From positions 1-37,904 of the forward strand of contig SKJX01000151.1 of assembly GCA_007121785.1 (NCBI GenBank): a stretch of 37,904 bases of DNA, given 5' to 3'. Below, piece by piece: positions 13,879 to 21,757 of the stretch; position 1 is the first letter of the stretch, and every line of letters starts with the position of its first letter. The position numbers were made by a program, and so were the translations under genes. The notes below the pieces were generated by a model. That model worked only from the letters and a program-made list of their open reading frames with translations. It did no database searches and was not told the DNA's origin. Origin of the DNA: Nitriliruptoraceae bacterium (GTDB lineage Bacteria; Actinomycetota; Nitriliruptoria; Nitriliruptorales; Nitriliruptoraceae).

Positions 13879-15807
13879 GTGAGCGGCATCTGCGGAGTGG
13901 TCGCCCGGAGGGGCGGTGCCGCGCGAGCGGAGACGCTCGAGGCCATGATCGAGGCCGCACCGCACCGCTCGAGCGGGGCAGCCATCGTGCATGGTGACGA
14001 GGCCGGTTGGGTCGCGATGACCACCCGGGCGGGGGCTGACCAGCCCGTGCCTTACGTCGATCCCCACACCGATGCGTTGACGGTCGTGCACGCCCGGCTC
14101 GACAACGTCGCCGAGGTACGACGCAGCTTGGGATCGGACGCGCCGCCCGCCGGCCTCGGCCCCGCTGCGCTCGTCGGTTCGGCCTACCGCGTCTGGGGCG
14201 AGCTCGCCTTCGGCCGGCTCATCGGGGACTTCGCGTGCGCCGTCTGGGACCGCCGCCAGCGACGACTGGTCCTGGCCCGGGACCCGATGGCGATGCGACC
14301 GTTGTACTACCGGGCGGAGCGCGATCGGGTCCTGTTCGCCAGCGAGGTCGTCCAGCTCCTGGCGGTGCCCGGCGTACCCGACGCACCCGACGAGCGGATG
14401 GTCGCGGCCTATCTCGCGGGCTCCTTCGGAGACTTGGCCTGGACCTTCCATGCCGGGGTGGCCCAGGTCCCGCCGAGCCACGTCGTCGTGCTCGATCCGG
14501 GCTCAGTCCGGGTCCGCCGGTTCTGGGACATCGACCCGGAGCATCGCATCACCCACAGCTCGTCGCGGGAGTACGCCGAGCACCTCCGGGAACTCTACGT
14601 CGAAGCCGTCCGGGATCGGCTGGCGCCCGGCCAGCCGGCAGGGGTGCTGCTCTCGGGTGGTATCGACTCGGGAGCGGCCGCGAGTGCCGCTGGTTGGCTG
14701 ATCGAGAACGAGGGAGCGGCGCGCGGCCTGCACAGCTACTCCTGGGACTTCGGAACCCTCACGCAGTGCGATGAGCGACACATCTCACGCCACATCATCG
14801 ACCGGTTCGGGGTCGCAGCTTCGGACGTGTTCGTCGAGGACGCAGGACCGTTCTCCGGCTACCCGGACCATCAGCCACATCCCGACGACCCGTTCCACGG
14901 GCACTTCCAGACGATGCTCGACCGGGCCTTCTCCCTGGCAGCAGCCGACGAGGTCGGGCCGTTGTTCACCGGCATGCGCGGTGACCTCGCGATCGGACCC
15001 GTGGACGAGGACTACGAGACCTTGCTCGCCCACGGGAGGTTCGCCGGACTTGCTGGTGAGTTGCGGAGACACCGGCAGGCGACGGGCGAGGCACTTGGTG
15101 AACTGCTCCGCGAGCAGGCCGTTCCCGCCGCTGCTGCGGCTGCGCGGGGTAGTCGGACCGCCGCGTGGCTGCGGTGGGCCATCGGTCGCTCGTCGAGGCG
15201 ACCCGCGGGACCGCCGCGGCAGGGGGCTGCGCAGAGCCTCCCGCCATGGATCGATCCCCGCCTTGCCCGGCGGGTGGCGCTCACGGAGATCGTTGGCGCC
15301 CACGCGGAAACGGTGGCTCCACCCGTCGACGGACCGCTGCGTCGACGCCGCTACGAGTGGCTGTTCATGCCCATGCATCTGCGGTGGGCGGTCTCGCACG
15401 AACGCCGGGCGGCGTCCTTCGGCTTGGACGCGGTGGACGCCTGGAGCGATCGCCGCATCGCGGAGTTCTGTGTCGCGATCCCGCAGCAGGTGATCCAGCA
15501 GCCCGGCTCCATCGACAAGACCCTCGCACGCCAGGCCCTCGTCGGCGTCGCCCCGGCAGCCTTCCTGCGCACCGCCGACAAGATCGTGCCAGGTCCGCTC
15601 TACGTCAGGACGTTGCGTACCTCCGCGGTGCCCGTCGTACGCGAACTGCTGACCGACTCCCGTGCGGAACAGGCTGGTTGGCTCCGTGCTGCCCCGTTGT
15701 GGGAGAACTACGAACGGTTCGTGGCTGGCGGGCCACTCGCCGCTGAGTTCTGGTGGGCGTTAAGCCTGGAGTGGTGGCTGCGGGTGCGGGAAGGCGCGGT
15801 GCCGTGA
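13879..15807 (+). CDS. Lasso cyclase, asparagine-synthetase-like (lasso C)
   Basis: 642 residues, both domains present. GTG start after GGGGGAGG. The N-terminus reads MSGICG where asparagine synthetase B has MCGI: the nucleophilic Cys2 of the glutaminase site is Ser, so ammonia release from Gln is not expected. This fits lasso cyclases, which use the precursor's own N-terminal amine. The glutaminase-fold part continues with GDFACAVWD and LARDPMAMRPLYY. The ATP pyrophosphatase loop SGGIDSG is at 259-265; the C-terminal region has SFGLDAVDAWSDRRIAEF and PGSIDKTLAR, as in the family. It should adenylate the Asp side chain of a precursor and form the macrolactam. Downstream is precursor A2 after 239 bp. 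Confidence 0.85.
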   Translation: MSGICGVVARRGGAARAETLEAMIEAAPHRSSGAAIVHGDEAGWVAMTTRAGADQPVPYVDPHTDALTVVHARLDNVAEVRRSLGSDAPPAGLGPAALVGSAYRVWGELAFGRLIGDFACAVWDRRQRRLVLARDPMAMRPLYYRAERDRVLFASEVVQLLAVPGVPDAPDERMVAAYLAGSFGDLAWTFHAGVAQVPPSHVVVLDPGSVRVRRFWDIDPEHRITHSSSREYAEHLRELYVEAVRDRLAPGQPAGVLLSGGIDSGAAASAAGWLIENEGAARGLHSYSWDFGTLTQCDERHISRHIIDRFGVAASDVFVEDAGPFSGYPDHQPHPDDPFHGHFQTMLDRAFSLAAADEVGPLFTGMRGDLAIGPVDEDYETLLAHGRFAGLAGELRRHRQATGEALGELLREQAVPAAAAAARGSRTAAWLRWAIGRSSRRPAGPPRQGAAQSLPPWIDPRLARRVALTEIVGAHAETVAPPVDGPLRRRRYEWLFMPMHLRWAVSHERRAASFGLDAVDAWSDRRIAEFCVAIPQQVIQQPGSIDKTLARQALVGVAPAAFLRTADKIVPGPLYVRTLRTSAVPVVRELLTDSRAEQAGWLRAAPLWENYERFVAGGPLAAEFWWALSLEWWLRVREGAVP

Positions 15808-16046
15808 CCGCTGAATCACGGGCCCGACCGGCCGCATCCTCCCTCCAGGTGGATCTGGGTCGCCAGGCGGAATCGTCCGTGTACACAGCGTGGCCATGTG
15901 CCGGGATTGTGCACGGAGAGCGCACGATGCATCGAGGCGAGGGTCCGTGATGCTGCGGGGCCATGGAACTGGTCGTACTCTCAGCGGACCAAGCCACAAG
16001 GGCTTTCTCGGACCGCTGCTGGGTCCGCGAACTTGAAGGGTCGGAC

Positions 16047-16202
16047 ATGGACAAGCGGGAGTACAAGGCGCCGGAACTCGAGGAGTACGGCACCGTGGCT
16101 GATCTGACGCAGGTCGGTCAGACGCAGCCTGGCGACGACACCTTGCCGGGAGACGCCAAGGGCAAGGACGGCGGCAGCGTCAACCCGGGTGGCCTCGGCT
16201 AG
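16047..16202 (+). CDS. Lasso-type RiPP precursor A2, Gly-rich tail
   Basis: 51 residues from ATG 16047, with GAAGGG about 9 nt upstream. The leader has the same spacing as A1: Y6, P9, L11, G15, DLT at 19-21 (REYKAPELEEYGTVADLT). With Thr21 at -2 the core would begin at Val23 and could close on Asp30 (8-member ring) or Asp31 (9-member). If cleavage is one residue later, Gly24 would close on position 7 or 8. The rest is LPGDAKGKDGG and ends NPGGLG: no C-terminal Ser, two Lys, many Gly. So the kinase route is unlikely at the tail, and a different tailoring enzyme is expected. The next gene encodes a phosphoribosyltransferase-RRE fusion. A strong hairpin separates them. Confidence 0.8.
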   Translation: MDKREYKAPELEEYGTVADLTQVGQTQPGDDTLPGDAKGKDGGSVNPGGLG

Positions 16203-16224
16203 TACGACTGGGCAGCGATGGCCT

Positions 16225-16260
16225 GCGCAGAGGCGCACCCGTAGGGGTGCGTCTCTGCGC
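16225..16260 (+). terminator. Strong hairpin between precursor A2 and the phosphoribosyltransferase gene
   Basis: GCGCAGAGGCGCACCC, loop GTAG, GGGTGCGTCTCTGCGC: a 16-position stem with a single G-T wobble, 22 nt after the precursor stop. There is no T-tract, so it could be a partial terminator or a 3' stabiliser. This would raise precursor mRNA above that of the downstream enzyme, a common RiPP arrangement. Confidence 0.65.
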
Positions 16261-16308
16261 GTCGGCGCGAGGTGAGGCGCAGGGGCGGTCGGTGCAGGGT
16301 GGGGAGCC

Positions 16309-17475
16309 ATGTCCGTACCAGTGGAGGGGGCGTACGGGCATGTGATGCCCCTCGGGGACGACGTTGCGCCCGCTCTGCTCGCCAAGCTTGCCCACGATTC
16401 GACGCAACCTGCCGCGGTCAGGCTCGCGCACTCACTCGCCGCCAGCCCACCGGCCGCGACGATGCCGGACGTCGTCCTGGCGGTCCGCCATACCGCACCG
16501 GCGGTGCTCGCGTTCTCCGGCGCCGCCGATACTGCAGCGCGCGCGCGTCTGGCGGAGTTGCCGTCGCTGCTGTCCGAGGCCGGCGATCGCCTGCGGCTGG
16601 TCGACTGGGAACAGGTCGAGGACCTGGTGGTGCGCCTGGGCCAACGGATCCGCGATCAGTTCGATGATGAGGACCTGGCCGACGCAACACTGGTCGGTGC
16701 GCCCAGGGGCGGATCGATCGTGGCCGGACTGCTCGCCTACGCACTTGACGTTCCTCGTGAGCGGGTCACGTCCGGCGCACCCGGTGGTCTCTCGGTCCTC
16801 GTCGACGACGCGTCCATCAGCGGGGTGCGGCTGCGGGAGCTGATCCGTGACACCCCGAGCGATCGGATCGCCGTCGCGACGCTGTTGTCGCCTCCGGAGC
16901 TCCGGGACGCGGTCGTGTCCTGCGAGCCGCGGGTCATCGCGTTCAGTTCGGGCGGGGACCTGCATGACCACGGCCCGAGCCTGCTCGACGACTACGACGG
17001 TTGGCGCGAGACCTGGACGGCCCGTGTGCCGGGCCGGTACTACACGGGTCTGGTGGACCTTGTGGCCTTCCCGTGGAGCGAGCCGGATCTGCGCATGTGG
17101 AACCCGGTCACGGCAACGGTCGAGCCGAACTGGTGGCTCGCGCCGGTGGATCGATGCCTCGCCCACCGGGTGTCGCCGCCACACCTACAGGTGCAGATCG
17201 TCGAGGAGAACCCCGCCTACCCGTGGTTGCCCGAGCGGGCCCTTCCCGTCGAACACGCGGATGCGACCGCGCTGCTCGACATCCACGGAGGCCCTGGGGC
17301 GCGACTGGCTGGCGTCGCTCGCGAGCTTTGGAGCGTGTGGGTCCATGATGCGGATCGGCAACGGGCAGCCAGCGAGGTGGCCGCGGCCTACGAGCAGCCG
17401 GTGCGGCGGGTTCGAGCCGATCTGGACCGGATGCTCGCTGACCTGCGGGCTCGGGAGCTCCTGCGCGACGGTTGA
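16309..17475 (+). CDS. Phosphoribosyltransferase-fold protein with C-terminal PqqD/RRE-like domain
   Basis: 388 residues; ATG preceded by GGGGAG. Residues about 1-100 are unassigned. Residues about 100-215 look like a type I phosphoribosyltransferase: PPi loop GAPRGGSIVAGLLAYAL (130-146) and PRPP-binding loop VLVDDASISG (163-172) with the acidic pair kept. Residues 216-305 form a Trp-rich linker with VAFPWSEPD (252-260). Residues about 310-388 resemble PqqD: ALLDIHGGPGARLAGVAREL, then two helices ending DLDRMLADLRARELL. PqqD-like domains bind RiPP leaders, so this looks like an enzyme brought to a precursor, most simply A2 just upstream. The reaction is unknown: transfer of a phosphoribosyl group to the peptide is the obvious hypothesis, a nucleotide-related role the alternative. 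The RRE call rests on pattern, not a profile search. Confidence 0.65.
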   Translation: MSVPVEGAYGHVMPLGDDVAPALLAKLAHDSTQPAAVRLAHSLAASPPAATMPDVVLAVRHTAPAVLAFSGAADTAARARLAELPSLLSEAGDRLRLVDWEQVEDLVVRLGQRIRDQFDDEDLADATLVGAPRGGSIVAGLLAYALDVPRERVTSGAPGGLSVLVDDASISGVRLRELIRDTPSDRIAVATLLSPPELRDAVVSCEPRVIAFSSGGDLHDHGPSLLDDYDGWRETWTARVPGRYYTGLVDLVAFPWSEPDLRMWNPVTATVEPNWWLAPVDRCLAHRVSPPHLQVQIVEENPAYPWLPERALPVEHADATALLDIHGGPGARLAGVARELWSVWVHDADRQRAASEVAAAYEQPVRRVRADLDRMLADLRARELLRDG

Positions 17476-17652
17476 CCGAGATTCCGGGTCCACGGGCGAT
17501 TCGTCGCGCGCGGCGGTGACGGGATCTCGATGGAGCGTCCGCGCGACGCGGGCGGAGAATGTGCGCTCTGACAGGCACGCGGGTCATCGGGTTTGGGTTC
17601 ACGGTGGGCCGTGCCGATGTGGGGGCCACGCCCCTATCGAGAGCCGGTTGCC

Positions 17653-18549
17653 ATGTCCTTCCCCGACCAACTCCCGTCCCCTCGCCGTCTCGTGCGCGTC
17701 GGTGGGCTCGCGCTGCTGCTCCTGGCCGCCTTGGTCGCTGCGATGGCTCCGTCAGCGAGCGCGTCGCTGCTCGGCCTGCGCTCCGGCGAAGGCTTGTTGA
17801 CCGTCACTACCTCGCCCGCGGTGGCGACCCAGATCCATGTGGGCGACGTTGCCCGCAACACCACACGGATCACCGGGCTGCCGCTTCCCGCCGGTGAGCA
17901 CGTCGTGTGTTTCGAAGGTCCGGAGGGCTACCTCGCCCCCGGATGCGAGACCGTCGAGATCATCGAGGACAAGGTGACCTCGCTGACCGGCGAGTTCGAG
18001 CCGGTCGGCATGCTCGAGGTCGAGGTGGAGCCCGCTGAGCTGCAGCCGGAGATCACCGTCGACGACGTCGCGCGCGACCGTGGCCGGACGAGCCTGCCGC
18101 TCACCGCAGGCACGCATGAGGTCTGCGTCGAGCAGATTGACGGGTACGAGGCCCTCGACTGCGAGCAGGTCGATATCGAGGCCGGGCAGGACCACGAGCT
18201 CGTTGTCGCGTACGAGCCGGTTGCCGAGCCGGAGCCAGACCCGGAGCCGGAGGTCAACGAGGCGGACGTGGCGATCACCTCCGCGGTGGGCCACGACCAG
18301 CGCGGTCCGCAGTGGGACGCCGAAGCCCGGATCACCGCGACCGTCGGTGACGAGCGAGCTGTCGAGATCCCGGTCGAGATCGCATGGAGCGCCGGTTCGG
18401 GGAGCGCGACCTCGTGCGTGACCGACGGGCAGGGCACGTGCAGCTTCGCCCAGACCGGGCTGCACAACCGCGATGACCCGGTCACCTTCACGGTGGTGCG
18501 TGTCGACGGCGAAGCCGTGACCGGACCCTCCGTCGAGATCTCCCGGTAG
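17653..18549 (+). CDS. Secreted protein with PEGA-like and Ig-like beta domains
   Basis: 298 residues from ATG 17653 (MSFPDQL); in-frame codons back to 17593 lack signal-peptide character. Signal peptide at residues about 13-37 (VGGLALLLLAALVAAMAPSASA, cut after ASA). Two repeats of PEGA type follow: LTVTTSPAVATQIHVGDVAR with LPAGEHVVCFEGPEGY, and LEVEVEPAELQPEITVDDVAR with LTAGTHEVCVEQIDGY. A Pro-Glu linker (EPEPDPEPEV) leads to a C-terminal beta domain (ITATVGDERAVEIPVEIAW) that looks immunoglobulin-like. PEGA domains are surface or cell-wall associated. No anchor is visible. Its position before the polysaccharide genes suggests an envelope role. Weak ribosome site. Confidence 0.6.
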   Translation: MSFPDQLPSPRRLVRVGGLALLLLAALVAAMAPSASASLLGLRSGEGLLTVTTSPAVATQIHVGDVARNTTRITGLPLPAGEHVVCFEGPEGYLAPGCETVEIIEDKVTSLTGEFEPVGMLEVEVEPAELQPEITVDDVARDRGRTSLPLTAGTHEVCVEQIDGYEALDCEQVDIEAGQDHELVVAYEPVAEPEPDPEPEVNEADVAITSAVGHDQRGPQWDAEARITATVGDERAVEIPVEIAWSAGSGSATSCVTDGQGTCSFAQTGLHNRDDPVTFTVVRVDGEAVTGPSVEISR

Positions 18550-19145
18550 CACGCTCGCTCGACGTTTACGACGACCACCCACTGGCCCAGCCTTCGGGCT
18601 GGCGGCCGCCCCCACGACCGCGGGCCGGGTCCGTTTCGGCATCGTCGCCATGCGGTCGCTGCGACGACCTGGGTGACCGCGGACGGTGGTCGCAACCTGG
18701 GACACCGCGTCGGTGGTGAGGTCACCGGGGGTGACCTGGACCACCGGGACGTCGGTGGTCGTCGAGTGGCCGGTCGATCCGGGGTCGTACTCCAAGGCGT
18801 TCGGTGCTTTCCGTATTCTCTCGAAGCGTCTCGGACTATCTCCGCGACTCGAGTCGGCTGGGCAGAGCCGAGCTGCGCCCACCACCGACAACGGTGGTGG
18901 ACAACTGACCACGGGGGGTGGCGCTCCAGACCACGCAGAGTGGCGTGCTGGGGTTCTTTCGGCTTGCACGAGACCGATCGAGGTTCGACGTGCGCTCAAG
19001 GCCACCGAGCGTTATCTTGCAGTGACGCCGCGCGGCTCTGCGCGGTGAGCACGCCCGAATCAGCCGTTCTTCTGCCGGGCCGGGGGGGGGACCGCCGACA
19101 TCCACAGGCGTGGGCGGTCGCCGATCAGTGTGCGGAAGGGGCATC
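18550..19145 (+). other. Long intergenic region before the glycosylphosphotransferase, no gene recognised
   Basis: No frame here looks coding. Visible elements: hairpin CCAGCC-TTCG-GGCTGG at 18587-18602; a stretch at 18670-18780 rich in GGTGACC/GGTGGTC-like repeats; a hairpin CCGCGC-GGCTCT-GCGCGG at 19028-19045; and a run of nine G at 19082-19090, 56 bp before the next start. The region probably holds the promoter of the polysaccharide operon. Confidence 0.5.
18587..18602 (+). terminator. Hairpin with TTCG tetraloop after the PEGA-like gene
   Basis: CCAGCC-TTCG-GGCTGG, a perfect 6-bp stem closed by a very stable UUCG loop, 38 nt after the stop at 18549. No T-tract follows. Confidence 0.4.
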
Positions 19146-20738
19146 ATGAAGATGAGCGTTCAGGGGCAGAGACAGGCGGAGCACCTCGAGGGGGCTCCGC
19201 CGATCGCGCGGTTCGAGCATCCACCTGACAGCCAGGCGTCGGGGACGCTAGCGCCTGCCGCGCCGGATTCCGAGGACCTCGACCACGTCGACGGCAGCGG
19301 ACGGCCGCCGTCGCCACCGCTACGGCGGATCATGGTCCTGGTGGATCTGATAGCGATCGCCCTCGGCTGGGTGGCCGCGTTCGGCGTGGGGTTCCTGACC
19401 GGTGACATCGTGTTCGGTCCGGTCACTGCGATCGCCCAGTCGCTGTTGATCCTCGGCGCCGGTGGCCTGCTGATGTCCGCGAGCGGGCTGTACCGCCGCC
19501 GGATCTGCGCCGTGCGCGCCGCCGAGGTAGCGCGTATCGCACGCACCGCGCTGGGGCTCGCGGTGACGACGGTGGTGCTGCTGGCCACGATCGGACGTGA
19601 GGAAGCGGTCCTCGCCGGGGTCGTCGGCGGCATCGCCTGGTTCGGGCTCCTGACCTTCGAACGTGGCGTGCTGCGCGAGTGGATCCACGGTCGGCGTGCC
19701 GGCGGCGACTTCGGCGCGCCGGTGGTGGTGGTCGGCGGCTCGGCCGACTCGACCGTGGAGACCGCACAACTGCTGGCCGAACATCCGGTGCTCGGTTTCG
19801 ACATCCGTGGTGTGGTCAGCCCCTCACGCGGCGCCAGCGACGGTGCGCCGTTCCCATGGCTCGGAACCCCGGACGGGCTGCTCGAGCAGCTGCGGCGGAC
19901 CCGCGTGTCGGGGGTGGTGTTCGATTCGGGCAGCCTCACCGGCCACGAGCTCAACGAATTCGTGCAACGCGTGTCCGACACGGCGCTGCACGTGCACATC
20001 TCCAGTGGGCTGCGAGGCATCGACCGTCGACGTATCACGGTGTCACCGCTGGCCGACGAGACGTTCCTGCACGTGGCTCCCAACGGGTTGAGCCGCGCCC
20101 AGGTCGTCACCAAGCGGGTGCTGGACGTCAGCCTCGGCAGCCTCGCGCTGCTGGTGCTCTCTCCCATCCTGCTCGTGTCCGCGTTGGCCGTGTGGGCCTA
20201 CGACCGTGGGCCGGTCTTCTTCCGCCAGGAGCGGGTCGGCCACCACGGTGAACGGTTCACCCTGTACAAGCTGCGCACGATGGTGGTGGATGCGGAGGCA
20301 CGCAGGGCCGATCTGGAGGCGGACAACGACCGATCAGGGCCGCTGTTCAAGCTCTCGAACGATCCACGCATCACCCCGTTCGGTCGGTTCCTCCGCGCCT
20401 CGAGCATCGACGAGATCCCACAGCTGTTCAACGTGCTCGAGGGCACGATGAGCCTGGTCGGTCCGCGTCCGGCGCTGCCGGACGAGGTCGCGCAGTTCGA
20501 CGACGATCTCAACGCCCGCTTGACCGTCAAGCCGGGTGTCACCGGCCTGTGGCAGGTGGAGGCTCGGGACCTGGCGAGCTTCGACCTCTACCGTCGCTAC
20601 GACCTGTTGTACGTCCAGAGCTGGTCGGTGGGGCTGGATATCGCGGTCATCACTCGGACCGTGGCCGTGGTGCTGCTGCGCGGGTTGCGGGCGTTCCTCC
20701 CGGCGCGCTTCCGTGGCCACGGGGTCGCGCTCGAGTGA
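19146..20738 (+). CDS. Exopolysaccharide polyprenyl glycosylphosphotransferase (WbaP/WcaJ type)
   Basis: 530 residues from ATG 19146, preceded by GGAAGGGG at 4 nt. A 60-residue disordered start is followed by four hydrophobic segments (about 63-175), a CoA-binding-like domain (APVVVVGGSADSTVETAQLL, 191-210), another membrane segment (LGSLALLVLSPILLVSALAV, 330-349) and the catalytic domain: FRQERVGHHGERFTLYKLRTM (359-379), DEIPQLFNVLEGTMSLVGPRP (422-442) and KPGVTGLWQVEARD. The enzyme moves a sugar-1-phosphate from a nucleotide sugar to undecaprenyl phosphate, the first step of capsule or exopolysaccharide repeat assembly at the membrane. The next gene overlaps its stop (GTGA). It likely supplies the polymer whose length the Wzz-like pair controls. 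Confidence 0.88.
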   Translation: MKMSVQGQRQAEHLEGAPPIARFEHPPDSQASGTLAPAAPDSEDLDHVDGSGRPPSPPLRRIMVLVDLIAIALGWVAAFGVGFLTGDIVFGPVTAIAQSLLILGAGGLLMSASGLYRRRICAVRAAEVARIARTALGLAVTTVVLLATIGREEAVLAGVVGGIAWFGLLTFERGVLREWIHGRRAGGDFGAPVVVVGGSADSTVETAQLLAEHPVLGFDIRGVVSPSRGASDGAPFPWLGTPDGLLEQLRRTRVSGVVFDSGSLTGHELNEFVQRVSDTALHVHISSGLRGIDRRRITVSPLADETFLHVAPNGLSRAQVVTKRVLDVSLGSLALLVLSPILLVSALAVWAYDRGPVFFRQERVGHHGERFTLYKLRTMVVDAEARRADLEADNDRSGPLFKLSNDPRITPFGRFLRASSIDEIPQLFNVLEGTMSLVGPRPALPDEVAQFDDDLNARLTVKPGVTGLWQVEARDLASFDLYRRYDLLYVQSWSVGLDIAVITRTVAVVLLRGLRAFLPARFRGHGVALE

Positions 20739-21718
20739 CCGGCTCGTCGACCTCCGGGGTTGGCGCGGGTCGACGGGTGCTGGCGGCCGCGTCGGCCGGT
20801 GGCCACTTCAAGCAACTCGTGCGGCTGGTCGACCGACTCCCGGTGGTGGACGAGGTCATCTGGCTGACCTACGACTCCGGGCTGAGCCACGACCTGCTCG
20901 CCGCCGCTGGCCGGGAGGAGGACCGGCTCGTCCACGCGCCCTACGCGGCGCCGCGCGACCTGCTCAACCTCGCCCGCAACGCTCGGGTCGCCCGCCGCCT
21001 GCTGCGTGAGTATGACGTTGACCTGGCGGTCAGCACCGGTGCCGGGATCGCCGTCGCGGTGCTGCCCCTCGCGCGTGCGAAGGGGGTTCGAGCCGCCTTC
21101 ATCGAGAGCGCGACCCGCGCCCAAGGGCCGTCGCTGTCGGGGCGGATCCTCCAGCGCGTCCCCGGCGTGGAGCTCTACAGCCAGAACCCCGGCTACGGCG
21201 GACGCTGGCGCGATGCCGGCTCGGTCCACGACGAGTTCGAACCCGGGACCGCACGGCCGATCACGCGTCTGTCGCGGGTCGTGGTGTCGTTGGGAACGAT
21301 CCGCCCGTACGGGTTCCGCCGTCTGCTCGAACAGCTGGTGAGGATCCTGCCGAGCGACGCCCACGTGCTGTGGCAGACCGGTGCGACGGACACGAGCGGC
21401 CTGTCGATCGAGGCACGGGAGACCGTGCCCGGCCCCGAGCTCGAGGCCGCCATCGGCCAGGCGGATGTCGTCGTCGCGCACGCGGGCACCGGCACGGCGC
21501 TGACCGCCTTCGAGCTCGGTCGCTGTCCGGTGCTGGTCCCGCGACGGGCCGCCGCCGACGAGCATGTGGACGACCATCAGGCGGTCACCGCGCAAGCGCT
21601 GGCCGGTCGGCAACTCGCGGTCCACGCCGAGGTGGACGACCTCTCGACCGAGTTGCTGCTGGCCGCAGCCCGGCGCAGCGTCATCCGGCGGGACATGGTG
21701 CCGGACCTGCAGATTTAG
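20735..21718 (+). CDS. Glycosyltransferase, fused Alg14/Alg13-like (GT28-type)
   Basis: 327 residues from GTG 20735, which overlaps the upstream stop. The N-terminal half has the Alg14/EpsE-like motif VLAAASAGGHFKQLVRL (residues 15-31), and STGAGIAVAVLPLAR further on. The C-terminal half is Alg13/MurG-like: VVVSLGTIRPYGFRRLLEQL, then QADVVVAHAGTGTALTAFELGRCPVLVPR, where the HAGTGT segment usually binds the UDP-sugar. In many bacteria these halves are separate proteins; here they are one. It probably adds the second sugar to the undecaprenyl-linked primer made by the previous gene. There is no membrane helix, so it would act at the cytoplasmic face. Confidence 0.75.
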   Translation: MTGSSTSGVGAGRRVLAAASAGGHFKQLVRLVDRLPVVDEVIWLTYDSGLSHDLLAAAGREEDRLVHAPYAAPRDLLNLARNARVARRLLREYDVDLAVSTGAGIAVAVLPLARAKGVRAAFIESATRAQGPSLSGRILQRVPGVELYSQNPGYGGRWRDAGSVHDEFEPGTARPITRLSRVVVSLGTIRPYGFRRLLEQLVRILPSDAHVLWQTGATDTSGLSIEARETVPGPELEAAIGQADVVVAHAGTGTALTAFELGRCPVLVPRRAAADEHVDDHQAVTAQALAGRQLAVHAEVDDLSTELLLAAARRSVIRRDMVPDLQI

Positions 21719-21757
21719 CGCGGGTCGGCCGGACCGCTCGGCGGTAGGCTCGGGGGC

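Noticed and set aside
17752..19005. Minus-strand frame across the PEGA-like gene and the following intergenic region
   Set aside because: Antisense to a gene with a signal peptide and repeats; a TTTDVPVVQVTPGDLTTDAV piece looks protein-like but stems from GGTGACC-type repeats.
19082..19090. Run of nine G upstream of the glycosylphosphotransferase, possible phase-variation tract
   Set aside because: It lies outside any coding frame and not between recognisable promoter boxes; a homopolymer this long can also be a sequencing artefact.
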